Positions 22,583 to 35,784 are shown, numbered from the stretch's first letter. The stretch is 64,000 nt of DNA from Mycteria americana (GCF_035582795.1 NW_027445651.1:124001-188000), one strand, 5' to 3'. The notes: generated by a model from the letters alone, not told the origin. Program-made: numbers and translations.

Positions 22583-22735
22583 GCCTTGCTTTCCCTTCCT
22601 TTGCTTTGCCTTGCCTTGCCTTGCCTTGCCTCGCCTTGCCTTGCCTCGCCTACCCTTGCCTCGCCTTGCCTACCCTTGCCTTGCCTTGCCTTGCCTTGCC
22701 TTGCTTTCCCTTGCCTTCCCTTGCCTTCCTTTCCC
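22561..22735 (+). repeat. (CCTTG)n tract, unit 5 (expanded by 10 bp)
   Basis: 175 bp with an additional CTCGC-CTTGC step near 22630. Confidence 0.95.
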
Positions 22736-22929
22736 GTTTCTCCTCTGCGTGTTTCCCATCCAGTGTGTGATCCTTCTCCACTGTCGTTGCAACCCCTCCT
22801 TCTCCATCCCACCTCCCCTCCTCCAGAAAGAAACTTGCCCCAATTGGATGCTCCCAGTCCTTCCACCATCCTTGCACATCCTGGTGAATACCACTCTGTT
22901 TCCCGCTTTCTTACTCCTTCCCTCACCTT

Positions 22930-23705
22930 GTGTTTCTTGGGGCTCTAGATCAGCGGCTTGAAGAGAGGCAGCACCAGCACTGTTGAAGACGGACACTCCT
23001 CTGTGCCGGGAGAGGCTGGTAGTGAGGCAGGTGAAGATCAGGGACCATGGCCTGAAGAACAGCATAACCACAGCTAAGTGGCAAGTGCCTTGCGTCTCTC
23101 TTCTCGTATCTGCTGCCAGGTGGAGAGCTGAATGGCCCCACGGGAGCCCAACAAGGCCGGGTTGCACAGCAGGGAGTTGGTACCACCTTTGGAGACAAGG
23201 AGCACACCAGTCCGGCAGCGCTCAGCGCAGGCCAGCATGGGCGGTACCTCACAGAAGAAGCAGTCAATGACATTGGGGCTGCGGCTGGGCAACCATAGGG
23301 TGAGTGCCACTGGGGCCAACAAGGGGAGAGTGGCCCCAGCCCTCAGGCCTGCCATCGCAATGGCACAGACCTTCCCTCGCATGACACGGGGGATCCCTGG
23401 GGCTGGCACGTGGCCACAGATCGGTCGTAGGCCATGACTGCGAGCAGGAAGAGCTGGGCCACACAGCTGCCAAAGAAGCTCGTCCTCTCCATAGATAGGA
23501 AGTGCAGTGGCATCCTGAGCATCGTGACCAACGAGCGGCCGATCACCGAGGCCCAGAATCCCAGAATCGTTGAGGTTGGAAGGCACCTCTGGTGATGGTC
23601 ACGTCCAGCCCTCCTGCTCAAGCAGGGTCAGCGAGAGCAGGTTGATCAGGACACTGGCCCGTGTAGTCCTGAATGTTTCCAAGAATGGAGACTCCACAAG
23701 CTGCC
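22930..23705 (-). pseudogene. Olfactory receptor pseudogene, unit 5
   Basis: MAYDR motif at 23421-23435. First unit with GGGCAACC (near 23290), an allele shared by units 5-10; private CCCAGAATCCC near 23560. Confidence 0.85.
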
Positions 23706-24527
23706 TGGGCAATATCTCCTGGGCTTGGCCACCCTCCGAGTAGAAGCGTTTCTCCTCGTGCCTGTGTGGAATTTCCTTCCACGCTTCTCCAGTATGCACA
23801 CAAGGGCAAGTAAGCAAGCACCCCTGCCGACACGTGAGCAACTGTGGACTCGCCCGAGGACGCACGAGGAAGCCCCTTGGCAGGGCAGGGCTGGAGCACG
23901 CTGGGGCAGGACAAGGCTCCAGACACGCTGACGGCGCTGGTGTTGGTAGGGGACCCCCGGAGAGAGCCCGGAGAGAGCCCAGAGAGCAGAGGAGGCCCAA
24001 CAGGCGCACAAAGGCCTCCCCAGAGCGGCATTAGGAGGAAGACAGTCAAAAGCAGCAGCGCTGACCACCTGCCTGCCAGTGACCATCAGAGAGAGCTTGG
24101 AGGGTGGGAGGAAGGGGACGCGGCACATTGTCCCGCTCGGGAACCCTTTGGCATGCGGGCGACGATTGCAGGGCTGGGAGCAGCAGGGCCCTTCCTGCCA
24201 GTGGGGCTGCCAACAAGCCCACACGAGTGCCCCAGGCCAATGTCCCCAGCCTGCACGCGACCCCTCCGGCACTTGGGACTCATCTTCTGCTGGCACTCAT
24301 GTGCTCCTGTCCCAGGAATCCTTAGGTCTCCCACCCCAGCAATGAAAAGGAACCTTCAAGGGGGAGCGAGCGGGCACGACCAAACAAGGAAATGAAAAGG
24401 CAGCCGTGCAGGAAGCCAAAACACAGCCCGTATCATTAGCTGGGATGTTTTGCATTTCAGATGAGCTTCTCAGAAAATTACTACTTCCACAGAGGCTTCC
24501 TCTGGACCTGGGGCAGTGCAGGACCAG

Positions 24528-24534
24528 TATAAAA
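24528..24534 (+). promoter_or_regulatory. TATA box, keratin copy 5
   Basis: TATAAAA, 397 bp before the ATG. Confidence 0.88.
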
Positions 24535-24924
24535 GCCATCCCAGCTCTTCACTCTCTCATCCGCTTCGCTCCCCTTCTTCTCCTTCGGAAGCAAGTGAGT
24601 TGGAAGCTCTGTCCTATACTGGGGCTTGGGGCTGCCACTCCTGGGAGGGGAAGCGGGGAGAAGGTCTGGTGTGGAGAGGGGCTGGGTCTGAGGGGCTGAG
24701 GGGACTCTTGGGCTCTTGTCTGGGAAAGAGCTTTCCCGGGCCTGGCTCTCTTTGCATGGTGCCCAGGGGGACAGGCAAAGAGGTGTGTGCGCCTCCCTGC
24801 ACAGCCTCCATCTCCCTGCCCAGCACATGCCTTGGCTCCCTCGTGGTGGGCAGACAGGCTGCTCCTCACGCACCCCCGTGCTCCTCCCTGCCCTCTCTCC
24901 CAGGTGCACCTCCAGCCCCAAGAC

Positions 24925-25230
24925 ATGTCCTGCTACAACCAGTGCCTGCCCTGCCAGCCCTGCGGCCCGACCCCGCTGGCCAACAGCTGCACCGAGCCCT
25001 GTGTCAGGCAGTGCCAGAACTCCACCGTCATCATCGAGCCCTCCCCCGTGGTGGTGACCCTGCCCGGACCCATCCTCAGCTCCTTCCCACAGAACACCGT
25101 TGTGGGATCCTCCACCTCCGCTGCCGTTGGCAGCATCCTCAGCTCTCAGGGAGTGCCCATCAACTCCGGGTGCTGTGACCTCTCTGGCATTTCCAGCCGC
25201 TACTGCGGCAGAACATGCCTCCCCTGCTAA
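24925..25230 (+). CDS. Feather-type beta-keratin, copy 5
   Basis: Protein identical to copy 1 and shares its CCA codon for Pro55. Exon 1 about 24558-24594, intron 24595-24903, with a private GGGCAGACAG near 24849. Confidence 0.95.
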   Translation: MSCYNQCLPCQPCGPTPLANSCTEPCVRQCQNSTVIIEPSPVVVTLPGPILSSFPQNTVVGSSTSAAVGSILSSQGVPINSGCCDLSGISSRYCGRTCLPC

Positions 25231-25659
25231 AGCTGCCACAGGCGGCCCCGCAGAAGGACCCCCAGGAACCCAGAAGATGGTAGTGGACTGAGCACAGAGA
25301 TCTTGGCCATCGCTTGCAGGGGGGCTGAGCATCCACCGCTCCACCTGCAAAGGCAGGCAGGCAGAGGCGTGCCTGGGCCCTCTGAAAACATGGCCCTTGT
25401 CTAACGCGCCTGTTTCTCACTCTCTTTCCTCTCTCTCTTTTCTCTGTTGTCTTCTGCTGCCCTGGGCTGTGAGCACCTGCTAAGCCCCAGGCGAGGAAGG
25501 ACCTGCTGCCCCTCTCCCTCTCAGGGGCGGGCAGGCAGGCAGGCAGGCAGACGCCAGGTGCGAACTCCACCCTGGCCAAGGGGCAAAGACTCCTAGCTAC
25601 CCCTGCTGCTCCCTGCCCCGTGGGCCCCACTCAGAGGACCTCCTTCCCTCTTTCAACTC

Positions 25660-25665
25660 ATTAAA
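25660..25665 (+). terminator. Polyadenylation signal, keratin copy 5
   Basis: ATTAAA, same position in the unit. Confidence 0.75.
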
Positions 25666-26050
25666 GTTCTGCTGCATCCCAGCCTGGGCCTCTGCGTGGT
25701 CCTTCTCTCTCCGCACGCTCTCCCTGGCTTCCAGAGAGAAAGGTGTCGCTCTGGGGAGATCTTGCGGGCATAAAGAAGAGCCAGCGGTGTTCCCGGAGGC
25801 CTGCCTTGCTGCATCCCCGCACACAAATGCCCTCCTCAGCCTTTGAGCACGCCCTGCAGATGATGGGGAGCCCAACCACTGTCTGAGTGAGGAGTCCATC
25901 TCCCCAGCCGCACTGGCCGGTGGTGGTGGCACTGGGAGCTGGTTCTGCCTCCAGCAGCACCTGTGAGCCCTCCCTGGCTGGCGGCTCTTGCTTCAGGAGG
26001 GCCCCTCTCCCTGTGGCAGGTGTGGTGGTGGTGGTGGTGGTCCTGGCTGT

Positions 26051-26145
26051 GAGACAGGTTGCTCCTCACATGCCCCTGTGCTCCTCCCTGCCATCTCTCC
26101 CCGGTGCACCTCTGGCCACAAGACGTCTCCAGCTACAACCTCTCT
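26051..26145 (+). pseudogene. Keratin gene relic, unit 5
   Basis: Same relic as in unit 1. Confidence 0.73.
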
Positions 26146-27719
26146 CTCCCTCAGCCGAGGAAGAGAGGTGGGCTATTCCTCGCCCACTTCCCTTTGTGGC
26201 TTCCAACTACAAGCCGGTGCTTCTGCAGCATTTCAGCTCTCCTTGCGTTGACTTAGCCTTCCTTGCAGGTCTTGCGGGGCTCTGGTCTATCCCCAGTCAG
26301 GCTGCCAGCATTTCCTCCAGCACAGCTAGAAGAGGCGGAGTTTCTAAGTGCAGGTGTGGTCTGTTTCCTGACAGCTCACTCTCTGTCTCTCTAGGCATGC
26401 ACGTAGAAACAGTACCTAGGAGGATTTGCGTTATCGGCAAAAGGGATGCGTAGGGTCTTGTTCCCCCTTTCACGCCCATTGCTCACAACACGTCCCCCAT
26501 CCTTTGCCACGCGCCGTCTGCAGACTCCCCTCTCCCAAAAGCATCGCTCCCGGTTTTGCCGAAGGGTCAGGACTTCCCCCTTCCCCCTCCCGCGCTGGCA
26601 GTCCCACCGACCCACTGCCCTGCTCCTCCCCAGCCTGACACCCCTGTCTCACCAGCCTCTGCCAGTCCCACCAAGGCTGCCGGGTAAACCTGGACCGTGT
26701 CACGCTGCCTACTCAACAAGGTGCCCAGGGAGCTCCCAGGAAGTGGGAGCTGAAGCTTGCCAGCTCCTGTGTCCTCCTCCCTCTGCCAGCTCAAAGCCGC
26801 CTCCGAACCTCAGCCCAAAGGGTGGAGCAAAACACTCTGAGGGCTGCCTGGGTTCTCACACCTCTGCCCCAGGGACCTTTTCTACTCACATCGCCTAGTG
26901 GTTAAAGCACTTGCTCGGCCAAACTAAGGGAATCAAGCTGCCACCTGTGCTGGGCCCCAGGCTCCCCAGGGCCAGGACCAGGTTTTCCAGTGCTGGGAGC
27001 TTCCAGCTGGTGCAGCCAGGCCACAGCTCGACCTTTCAAACTCCTCTCGGTCACAAGGGCCCCGAACATCCTCGCAGGCACTCCTAACCCGCATGTAAAA
27101 CTGCTGCCTCTTGTAAAAGCCCAGGCCAGGCTGCCCAAGGGGAGCCGCGCACCTACGACAGGCAGGTAGGAACCTGCTGACGGTTCCCAGAACTGGAACT
27201 GCAGTGCTCAGGCAGAAGGAGACAAAGGAGGCGGCCAGGGACACAACCCTCACAGCCATCTCCAGCAGGGAAAAGGGCTCCCTGGTCGACTTCTCTGGCT
27301 ACCCAGCGCACAGCCAGAGGCAGGGTAGCATCTGTGTCAGAGCACCACGCCCAGCAGTGCTGCTTCTCACAGCCCATGACGCCATTCCCATGACGCCAAT
27401 CCCAATCTCTACCTCGCCCTCTCCATCCAGCACTTCTCGGGACATGCAGCTCTACTTCCTTCTTCCCTGGGCTTTCTGCCCACACGGTAAGTCTCTCTTT
27501 CTTCCCTGGGAGAAGGCCACTGGACTGAGGCCACCACCCATGACACCGGTGGTATTTCGTATGGAGGAGCGGAAGGCAGCACGCTGGGAAGGGTAGAAAG
27601 ATTGTCAACGGGGTCCCACAGGGAACACCTGTCTGTACCGCATAATCCATCAGCCATGCATTTTAGTGGCGATCCCCTAACGGGATAGCTCCTCCTCTTC
27701 TTGACTTCTCCGTGCCTTT

Positions 27720-28217
27720 TCATGCCATAACTACCCAGTTGCTGTCCCCACAAAGTGGAGGGGCTGCCATGGAAAACTCAGAGCAAATGCCAGCGATTTC
27801 GACCAGAGTCCTGTCTCTGTAGAGCAGCTGGCAAGCCTCTTCACAGATCTCTTCCCCTGCGAGCAGTCCTTTGTACTGGGATGGACTTTGCTCACCAGTT
27901 GGTCCCACTGATTGTAGCATGAGGTGCCCACAGAGCCCTACCACCGACAACCAAGTCCCAAGGAAGCACGAGCTGACTTGCACCACCTCGCACCTCCAGA
28001 GCAGCCATGCATTCACCACAGAAGCCACGTACTCTGTGATCAAGGCAATCACACATACTGCCCGCAAATTACGTTTTTCATCAGAGTAATTCCACATGTG
28101 GCTCTTACACATGGGCATTGCGTCAAGAAAAGCCAAGGGATCCCTGTGGATGAAGAACAACTCATGAAAGACACCCATCAAAAGAGCTCGATACCATGCC
28201 TTGCCTTGCTTTGCCAT
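27720..28217 (-). other. Unidentified membrane-like open frame, end of unit 5
   Basis: Glu allele after WLLWRC, as at the ends of units 1 and 6-10. Confidence 0.25.
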
Positions 28218-28360
28218 GCCTTGCTTTCCCTTCCTTTGCTTTGCCTTGCCTTGCCTTGCCTTGCCTCGCCTACCCTTGCCTCGCCTTGCCTACCCTTGCC
28301 TTGCCTTGCCTTGCCTTGCCTTGCCTTGCTTTCCCTTGCCTTCCCTTGCCTTCCTTTCCC
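28196..28360 (+). repeat. (CCTTG)n tract, unit 6
   Basis: 165 bp, pattern as in unit 1. Confidence 0.95.
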
Positions 28361-28554
28361 GTTTCTCCTCTGCGTGTTTCCCATCCAGTGTGTGATCCTT
28401 CTCCACTGTCGTTGCAACCCCTCCTTCTCCATCCCACCTCCCCTCCTCCAGAAAGAAACCTGCCCCAATTGGATGCTCCCAGTCCTTCCACCATCCTTGC
28501 ACATCCTGGTGAATACCACTCTGTTTCCCGCTTTCTTACTCCTTCCCTCACCTT

Positions 28555-29330
28555 GTGTTTCTTGGGGCTCTAGATCAGCGGCTTGAAGAGAGGCAGCACC
28601 AGCACTGTTGAAGACGGACACTCCTCTGTGCCGGGAGAGGCTGGTAGTGAGGCAGGTGAAGATCAGGGACCATGGCCTGAAGAACAGCATAACCACAGCT
28701 AAGTGGCAAGTGCCTTGCGTCTCTCTTCTCGTATCTGCTGCCAGGTGGAGAGCTGAATGGCCCCACGGGAGCCCAACAAGGCTGGGTTGCACAGCAGGGA
28801 GTTGGTACCACCTTTGGAGACAAGGAGCACACCAGTCCGGCAGCGCTCAGCGCAGGCCAGCATGGGCGGTACCTCACAGAAGAAGCAGTCAATGACATTG
28901 GGGCTGCGGCTGGGCAACCATAGGGTGAGTGCCACTGGGGCCAACAAGGGGAGAGTGGCCCCAGCCCTCAGGCCTGCCATCGCAAAGGCACAGACCTTCC
29001 CTCGCATGACACGGGGGATCCCTGGGGCTGGCACGTGGCCACAGATCGGTCGTAGGCCATGACTGCGAGCAGGAAGAGCTGGGCCACACAGCTGCCAAAG
29101 AAGCTCGTCCTCTCCATAGATAGGAAGTGCAGTGGCATCCTGAGCATCGTGACCAACGAGCGGCCGATCACCGAGGCCCAGAATGCCAGAATCGTTGAGG
29201 TTGGAAGGCACCTCTGGTGATGGTCACGTCCAGCCCTCCTGCTCAAGCAGGGTCAGCGAGAGCAGGTTGATCAGGACACTGGCCCGTGTAGTCCTGAATG
29301 TTTCCAAGAATGGAGACTCCACAAGCTGCC
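28555..29330 (-). pseudogene. Olfactory receptor pseudogene, unit 6
   Basis: MAYDR motif at 29046-29060. Carries GCTGGG, CGCAAAGG and GGGCAACC together, the combination found only in units 6-9. Confidence 0.85.
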
Positions 29331-30152
29331 TGGGCAATATCTCCTGGGCTTGGCCACCCTCCGAGTAGAAGCGTTTCTCCTCGTGCCTGTGTGGATTTTC
29401 CTTCCACGCTTCTCCAGTATGCACACAAGGGCAAGTAAGCAAGCACCCCTGCCGACACGTGAGCAACTGTGGACTCGCCCGAGGACGCACGAGGAAGCCC
29501 CTTGGCAGGGCAGGGCTGGAGCACGCTGGGGCAGGACAAGGCTCCAGACACGCTGACGGCGCTGGTGTTGGTAGGGGACCCCCAGAGAGAGCCCGGAGAG
29601 AGCCCAGAGAGCAGAGGAGGCCCAACAGGCGCACAAAGGCCTCCCCAGAGCGGCATTAGGAGGAAGACAGTCAAAAGCAGCAGCGCTGACCACCTGCCTG
29701 CCAGTGACCATCAGAGAGAGCTTGGAGGGTGGGAGGAAGGGGACGCGGCACATTGTCCCGCTCGGGAACCCTTTGGCATGCGGGCGACGATTGCAGGGCT
29801 GGGAGCAGCAGGGCCCTTCCTGCCAGTGGGGCTGCCAACAAGCCCACACGAGTGCCCCAGGCCAGTGTCCCCAGCCTGCACGCGACCCCTCCGGCACTTG
29901 GGACTCATCTTCTGCTGGCACTCATGTGCTCCTGTCCCAGGAATCCTTAGGTCTCCCACCCCAGCAATGAAAAGGAACCTTCAAGGGGGAGCGAGCGGGC
30001 ACGACCAAACAAGGAAATGAAAAGGCAGCCGTGCAGGAAGCCAAAACACAGCCCGTATCATTAGCTGGGATGTTTTGCATTTCAGATGAGCTTCTCAGAA
30101 AATTACTACTTCCACAGAGGCTTCCTCTGGACCTGGGGCAGTGCAGGACCAG

Positions 30153-30159
30153 TATAAAA
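30153..30159 (+). promoter_or_regulatory. TATA box, keratin copy 6
   Basis: TATAAAA, 397 bp before the ATG. Confidence 0.88.
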
Positions 30160-30549
30160 GCCATCCCAGCTCTTCACTCTCTCATCCGCTTCGCTCCCCT
30201 TCTTCTCCTTCGGAAGCAAGTGAGTTGGAAGCTCTGTCCTATACTGGGGCTTGGGGCTGCCACTCCTGGGAGGGGAAGCGGGGAGAAGGTCTGGTGTGGA
30301 GAGGGGCTGGGTCTGAGGGGCTGAGGAGACTCTTGGGCTCTTGTCTGGGAAAGAGCTTTCCCGGGCCTGGCTCTCTTTGCATGGTGCCCAGGGGGACAGG
30401 CAAAGAGGTGTGTGCGCCTCCCTGCACAGCCTCCATCTCCCCGCCCAGCATATGCCTTGGCTCCCTCGTGGTGGGCGGACAGGCTGCTCCTCACGCACCC
30501 CCGTGCTCCTCCCTGCCCTCTCTCCCAGGTGCACCTCCAGCCCCAAGAC

Positions 30550-30855
30550 ATGTCCTGCTACAACCAGTGCCTGCCCTGCCAGCCCTGCGGCCCGACCCCG
30601 CTGGCCAACAGCTGCACCGAGCCCTGTGTCAGGCAGTGCCAGAACTCCACCGTCATCATCGAGCCCTCCCCCGTGGTGGTGACCCTGCCCGGACCCATCC
30701 TCAGCTCCTTCCCGCAGAACACCGTTGTGGGATCCTCCACCTCCGCTGCCGTTGGCAGCATCCTCAGCTCTCAGGGAGTGCCCATCAACTCCAGGTGCTG
30801 TGACCTCTCTGGCATTTCCAGCCGCTACTGCGGCAGAACATGCCTCCCCTGCTAA
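30550..30855 (+). CDS. Feather-type beta-keratin, copy 6 (Arg82 allele)
   Basis: Identical to copy 1 except codon 82, AGG (Arg) for GGG (Gly), directly before the Cys83-Cys84 pair. Exon 1 about 30183-30219, intron 30220-30528 with GAGGAGAC and CATATGCC variants shared by copies 6-10. Confidence 0.95.
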   Translation: MSCYNQCLPCQPCGPTPLANSCTEPCVRQCQNSTVIIEPSPVVVTLPGPILSSFPQNTVVGSSTSAAVGSILSSQGVPINSRCCDLSGISSRYCGRTCLPC

Positions 30856-31284
30856 AGCTGCCACAGGCGGCCCCGCAGAAGGACCCCCAGGAACCCAGAA
30901 GATGGTAGTGGACTGAGCACAGAGATCTTGGCCATCGCTTGCAGGGGGGCTGAGCATCCACCGCTCCACCTGCAAAGGCAGGCAGGCAGAGGCGTGCCTG
31001 GGCCCTCTGAAAACATGGCCCTTGTCTAACGCGCCTGTTTCTCACTCTCTTTCCTCTCTCTCTTTTCTCTGTTGTCTTCTGCTGCCCTGGGCTGTGAGCA
31101 CCTGCTAAGCCCCAGGCGAGGAAGGACCTGCTGCCCCTCTCCCTCTCAGGGGCGGGCAGGCAGGCAGGCAGGCAGACGCCAGGTGCGAACTCCACCCTGG
31201 CCAAGGGGCAAAGACTCCTAGCTACCCCTGCTGCTCCCTGCCCCGTGGGCCCCACTCAGAGGACCTCCTTCCCTCTTTCAACTC

Positions 31285-31290
31285 ATTAAA
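31285..31290 (+). terminator. Polyadenylation signal, keratin copy 6
   Basis: ATTAAA, same position in the unit. Confidence 0.75.
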
Positions 31291-31675
31291 GTTCTGCTGC
31301 ATCCCAGCCTGGGCCTCTGCGTGGTCCTTCTCTCTCCGCACGCTCTCCCTGGCTTCCAGAGAGAAAGGTGTCGCTCTGGGGAGATCTTGCGGGCATAAAG
31401 AAGAGCCAGCGGTGTTCCCGGAGGCCTGCCTTGCTGCATCCCCGCACACAAATGCCCTCCTCAGCCTTTGAGCACGCCCTGCAGATGATGGGGAGCCCAA
31501 CCACTGTCTGAGTGAGGAGTCCATCTCCCCGGCCGCACTGGCCGGTGGTGGTGGCACTGGGAGCTGGTTCTGCCTCCAGCAGCACCTGTGAGCCCTCCCT
31601 GGCTGGCGGCTCTTGCTTCAGGAGGGCCCCTCTCCCTGTGGCAGGTGTGGTGGTGGTGGTGGTGGTCCTGGCTGT

Positions 31676-31770
31676 GAGACAGGTTGCTCCTCACATGCCC
31701 CTGTGCTCCTCCCTGCCATCTCTCCCCGGTGCACCTCTGGCCACAAGACGTCTCCAGCTACAACCTCTCT
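31676..31770 (+). pseudogene. Keratin gene relic, unit 6
   Basis: Same relic as in unit 1. Confidence 0.73.
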
Positions 31771-33344
31771 CTCCCTCAGCCGAGGAAGAGAGGTGGGCTA
31801 TTCCTCGCCCACTTCCCTTTGTGGCTTCCAACTACAAGCCGGTGCTTCTGCAGCATTTCAGCTCTCCTTGCGTTGACTTAGCCTTCCTTGCAGGTCTTGC
31901 GGGGCTCTGGTCTATCCCCAGTCAGGCTGCCAGCATTTCCTCCAGCACAGCTAGAAGAGGCGGAGTTTCTAAGTGCAGGTGTGGTCTGTTTCCTGACAGC
32001 TCACTCTCTGTCTCTCTAGGCATGCACGTAGAAACAGTACCTAGGAGGATTTGCGTTATCGGCAAAAGGGATGCGTAGGGTCTTGTTCCCCCTTTCACGC
32101 CCATTGCTCACAACACGTCCCCCATCCTTTGCCACGCGCCGTCTGCAGACTCCCCTCTCCCAAAAGCATCGCTCCCGGTTTTGCCGAAGGGTCAGGACTT
32201 CCCCCTTCCCCCTCCCGCGCTGGCAGTCCCACCGACCCACTGCCCTGCTCCTCCCCAGCCTGACACCCCTGTCTCACCAGCCTCTGCCAGTCCCACCAAG
32301 GCTGCCGGGTAAACCTGGACCGTGTCACGCTGCCCACTCAACAAGGTGCCCAGGGAGCTCCCAGGAAGTGGGAGCTGAAGCTTGCCAGCTCCTGTGTCCT
32401 CCTCCCTCTGCCAGCTCAAAGCCGCCTCCGAACCTCAGCCCAAAGGGTGGAGCAAAACACTCTGAGGGCTGCCTGGGTTCTCACACCTCTGCCCCAGGGA
32501 CCTTTTCTACTCACATCGCCTAGTGGTTAAAGCACTTGCTCGGCCAAACTAAGGGAATCAAGCTGCCACCTGTGCTGGGCCCCAGGCTCCCCAGGGCCAG
32601 GACCAGGTTTTCCAGTGCTGGGAGCTTCCAGCTGGTGCAGCCAGGCCACAGCTCGACCTTTCAAACTCCTCTCGGTCACAAGGGCCCCGAACATCCTCGC
32701 AGGCACTCCTAACCCGCATGTAAAACTGCTGCCTCTTGTAAAAGCCCAGGCCAGGCTGCCCAAGGGGAGCCGCGCACCTACGACAGGCAGGTAGGAACCT
32801 GCTGACGGTTCCCAGAACTGGAACTGCAGTGCTCAGGCAGAAGGAGACAAAGGAGGCGGCCAGGGACACAACCCTCACAGCCATCTCCAGCAGGGAAAAG
32901 GGCTCCCTGGTCGACTTCTCTGGCTACCCAGCGCACAGCCAGAGGCAGGGTAGCATCTGTGTCAGAGCACCACGCCCAGCAGTGCTGCTTCTCACAGCCC
33001 ATGACGCCATTCCCATGACGCCAATCCCAATCTCTACCTCGCCCTCTCCATCCAGCACTTCTCGGGACATGCAGCTCTACTTCCTTCTTCCCTGGGCTTT
33101 CTGCCCACACGGTAAGTCTCTCTTTCTTCCCTGGGAGAAGGCCACTGGGCTGAGGCCACCACCCATGACACCGGTGGTATTTCGTATGGAGGAGCGGAAG
33201 GCAGCACGCTGGGAAGGGTAGAAAGATTGTCAACGGGGTCCCACAGGGAACACCTGTCTGTACCGCATAATCCATCAGCCATGCATTTTAGTGGCGATCC
33301 CCTAACGGGATAGCTCCTCCTCTTCTTGACTTCTCCGTGCCTTT

Positions 33345-33842
33345 TCATGCCATAACTACCCAGTTGCTGTCCCCACAAAGTGGAGGGGCTGCCATGGAAA
33401 ACTCAGAGCAAATGCCAGCGATTTCGACCAGAGTCCTGTCTCTGTAGAGCAGCTGGCAAGCCTCTTCACAGATCTCTTCCCCTGCGAGCAGTCCTTTGTA
33501 CTGGGATGGACTTTGCTCACCAGTTGGTCCCACTGATTGTAGCATGAGGTGCCCACAGAGCCCTACCACCGACAACCAAGTCCCAAGGAAGCACGAGCTG
33601 ACTTGCACCACCTCGCACCTCCAGAGCAGCCATGCATTCACCACAGAAGCCACGTACTCTGTGATCAAGGCAATCACACATACTGCCCGCAAATTACGTT
33701 TTTCATCAGAGTAATTCCACATGTGGCTCTTACACATGGGCATTGCGTCAAGAAAAGCCAAGGGATCCCTGTGGATGAAGAACAACTCATGAAAGACACC
33801 CATCAAAAGAGCTCGATACCATGCCTTGCCTTGCTTTGCCAT
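33345..33842 (-). other. Unidentified membrane-like open frame, end of unit 6
   Basis: Glu allele; no private change seen. Confidence 0.25.
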
Positions 33843-33985
33843 GCCTTGCTTTCCCTTCCTTTGCTTTGCCTTGCCTTGCCTTGCCTTGCCTCGCCTACCC
33901 TTGCCTCGCGTTGCCTACCCTTGCCTTGCCTTGCCTTGCCTTGCCTTGCCTTGCTTTCCCTTGCCTTCCCTTGCCTTCCTTTCCC
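33821..33985 (+). repeat. (CCTTG)n tract, unit 7
   Basis: 165 bp; one private C-to-G change (CTCGCG) near 33909. Confidence 0.95.
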
Positions 33986-34179
33986 GTTTCTCCTCTGCGT
34001 GTTTCCCATCCAGTGTGTGATCCTTCTCCACTGTCGTTGCAACCCCTCCTTCTCCATCCCACCTCCCCTCCTCCAGAAAGAAACCTGCCCCAATTGGATG
34101 CTCCCAGTCCTTCCACCATCCTTGCACATCCTGGTGAATACCACTCTGTTTCCCGCTTTCTTACTCCTTCCCTCACCTT

Positions 34180-34955
34180 GTGTTTCTTGGGGCTCTAGAT
34201 CAGCGGCTTGAAGAGAGGCAGCACCAGCACTGTTGAAGACGGACACTCCTCTGTGCCGGGAGAGGCTGGTAGTGAGGCAGGTGAAGATCAGGGACCATGG
34301 CCTGAAGAACAGCATAACCACAGCTAAGTGGCAAGTGCCTTGCGTCTCTCTTCTCGTATCTGCTGCCAGGTGGAGAGCTGAATGGCCCCACGGGAGCCCA
34401 ACAAGGCTGGGTTGCACAGCAGGGAGTTGGTACCACCTTTGGAGACAAGGAGCACACCAGTCCGGCAGCGCTCAGCGCAGGCCAGCATGGGCGGTACCTC
34501 ACAGAAGAAGCAGTCAATGACATTGGGGCTGCGGCTGGGCAACCATAGGGTGAGTGCCACTGGGGCCAACAAGGGGAGAGTGGCCCCAGCCCTCAGGCCT
34601 GCCATCGCAAAGGCACAGACCTTCCCTCGCATGACACGGGGGATCCCTGGGGCTGGCACGTGGCCACAGATCGGTCGTAGGCCATGACTGCGAGCAGGAA
34701 GAGCTGGGCCACACAGCTGCCAAAGAAGCTCGTCCTCTCCATAGATAGGAAGTGCAGTGGCATCCTGAGCATCGTGACCAACGAGCGGCCGATCACCGAG
34801 GCCCAGAATGCCAGAATCGTTGAGGTTGGAAGGCACCTCTGGTGATGGTCACGTCCAGCCCTCCTGCTCAAGCAGGGTCAGCGAGAGCAGGTTGATCAGG
34901 ACACTGGCCCGTGTAGTCCTGAATGTTTCCAAGAATGGAGACTCCACAAGCTGCC
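34180..34955 (-). pseudogene. Olfactory receptor pseudogene, unit 7
   Basis: MAYDR motif at 34671-34685; allele combination as in unit 6. Confidence 0.85.
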
Positions 34956-35777
34956 TGGGCAATATCTCCTGGGCTTGGCCACCCTCCGAGTAGAAGCGTT
35001 TCTCCTCGTGCCTGTGTGGATTTTCCTTCCACGCTTCTCCAGTATGCACACAAGGGCAAGTAAGCAAGCACCCCTGCCGACACGTGAGCAACTGTGGACT
35101 CGCCCGAGGACGCACGAGGAAGCCCCTTGGCAGGGCAGGGCTGGAGCACGCTGGGGCAGGACAAGGCTCCAGACACGCTGACGGCGCTGGTGTTGGTAGG
35201 GGACCCCCGGAGAGAGCCCGGAGAGAGCCCAGAGAGCAGAGGAGGCCCAACAGGCGCACAAAGGCCTCCCCAGAGCGGCATTAGGAGGAAGACAGTCAAA
35301 AGCAGCAGCGCTGACCACCTGCCTGCCAGTGACCATCAGAGAGAGCTTGGAGGGTGGGAGGAAGGGGACGCGGCACATTGTCCCGCTCGGGAACCCTTTG
35401 GCATGCGGGCGACGATTGCAGGGCTGGGAGCAGCAGGGCCCTTCCTGCCAGTGGGGCTGCCAACAAGCCCACACGAGTGCCCCAGGCCAGTGTCCCCAGC
35501 CTGCACGCGACCCCTCCGGCACTTGGGACTCATCTTCTGCTGGCACTCATGTGCTCCTGTCCCAGGAATCCTTAGGTCTCCCACCCCAGCAATGAAAAGG
35601 AACCTTCAAGGGGGAGCGAGCGGGCACGACCAAACAAGGAAATGAAAAGGCAGCCGTGCAGGAAGCCAAAACACAGCCCGTATCATTAGCTGGGATGTTT
35701 TGCATTTCAGATGAGCTTCTCAGAAAATTACTACTTCCACAGAGGCTTCCTCTGGACCTGGGGCAGTGCAGGACCAG

Positions 35778-35784
35778 TATAAAA
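35778..35784 (+). promoter_or_regulatory. TATA box, keratin copy 7
   Basis: TATAAAA, 397 bp before the ATG. Confidence 0.88.

Larger units (their letters stand above)
22516..28150 (+). repeat. Array unit 5
   Basis: 5635 bp; the extra 10 bp are in the CCTTG tract. The first half resembles units 1-4. The last part (from about 27.3 kb) carries the bases typical of units 6-8, for example CACGCCC for CATGCCC near 27348, so it is a mosaic unit. Confidence 0.95.
28151..33775 (+). repeat. Array unit 6
   Basis: 5625 bp. First of four units with the codon-82 Arg allele and a shared set of marks: AAACCTGCC near 28458, GGATTTTCC near 29394, CATATGCC in the intron. A private CCCAGAG lies near 29582. Confidence 0.95.
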
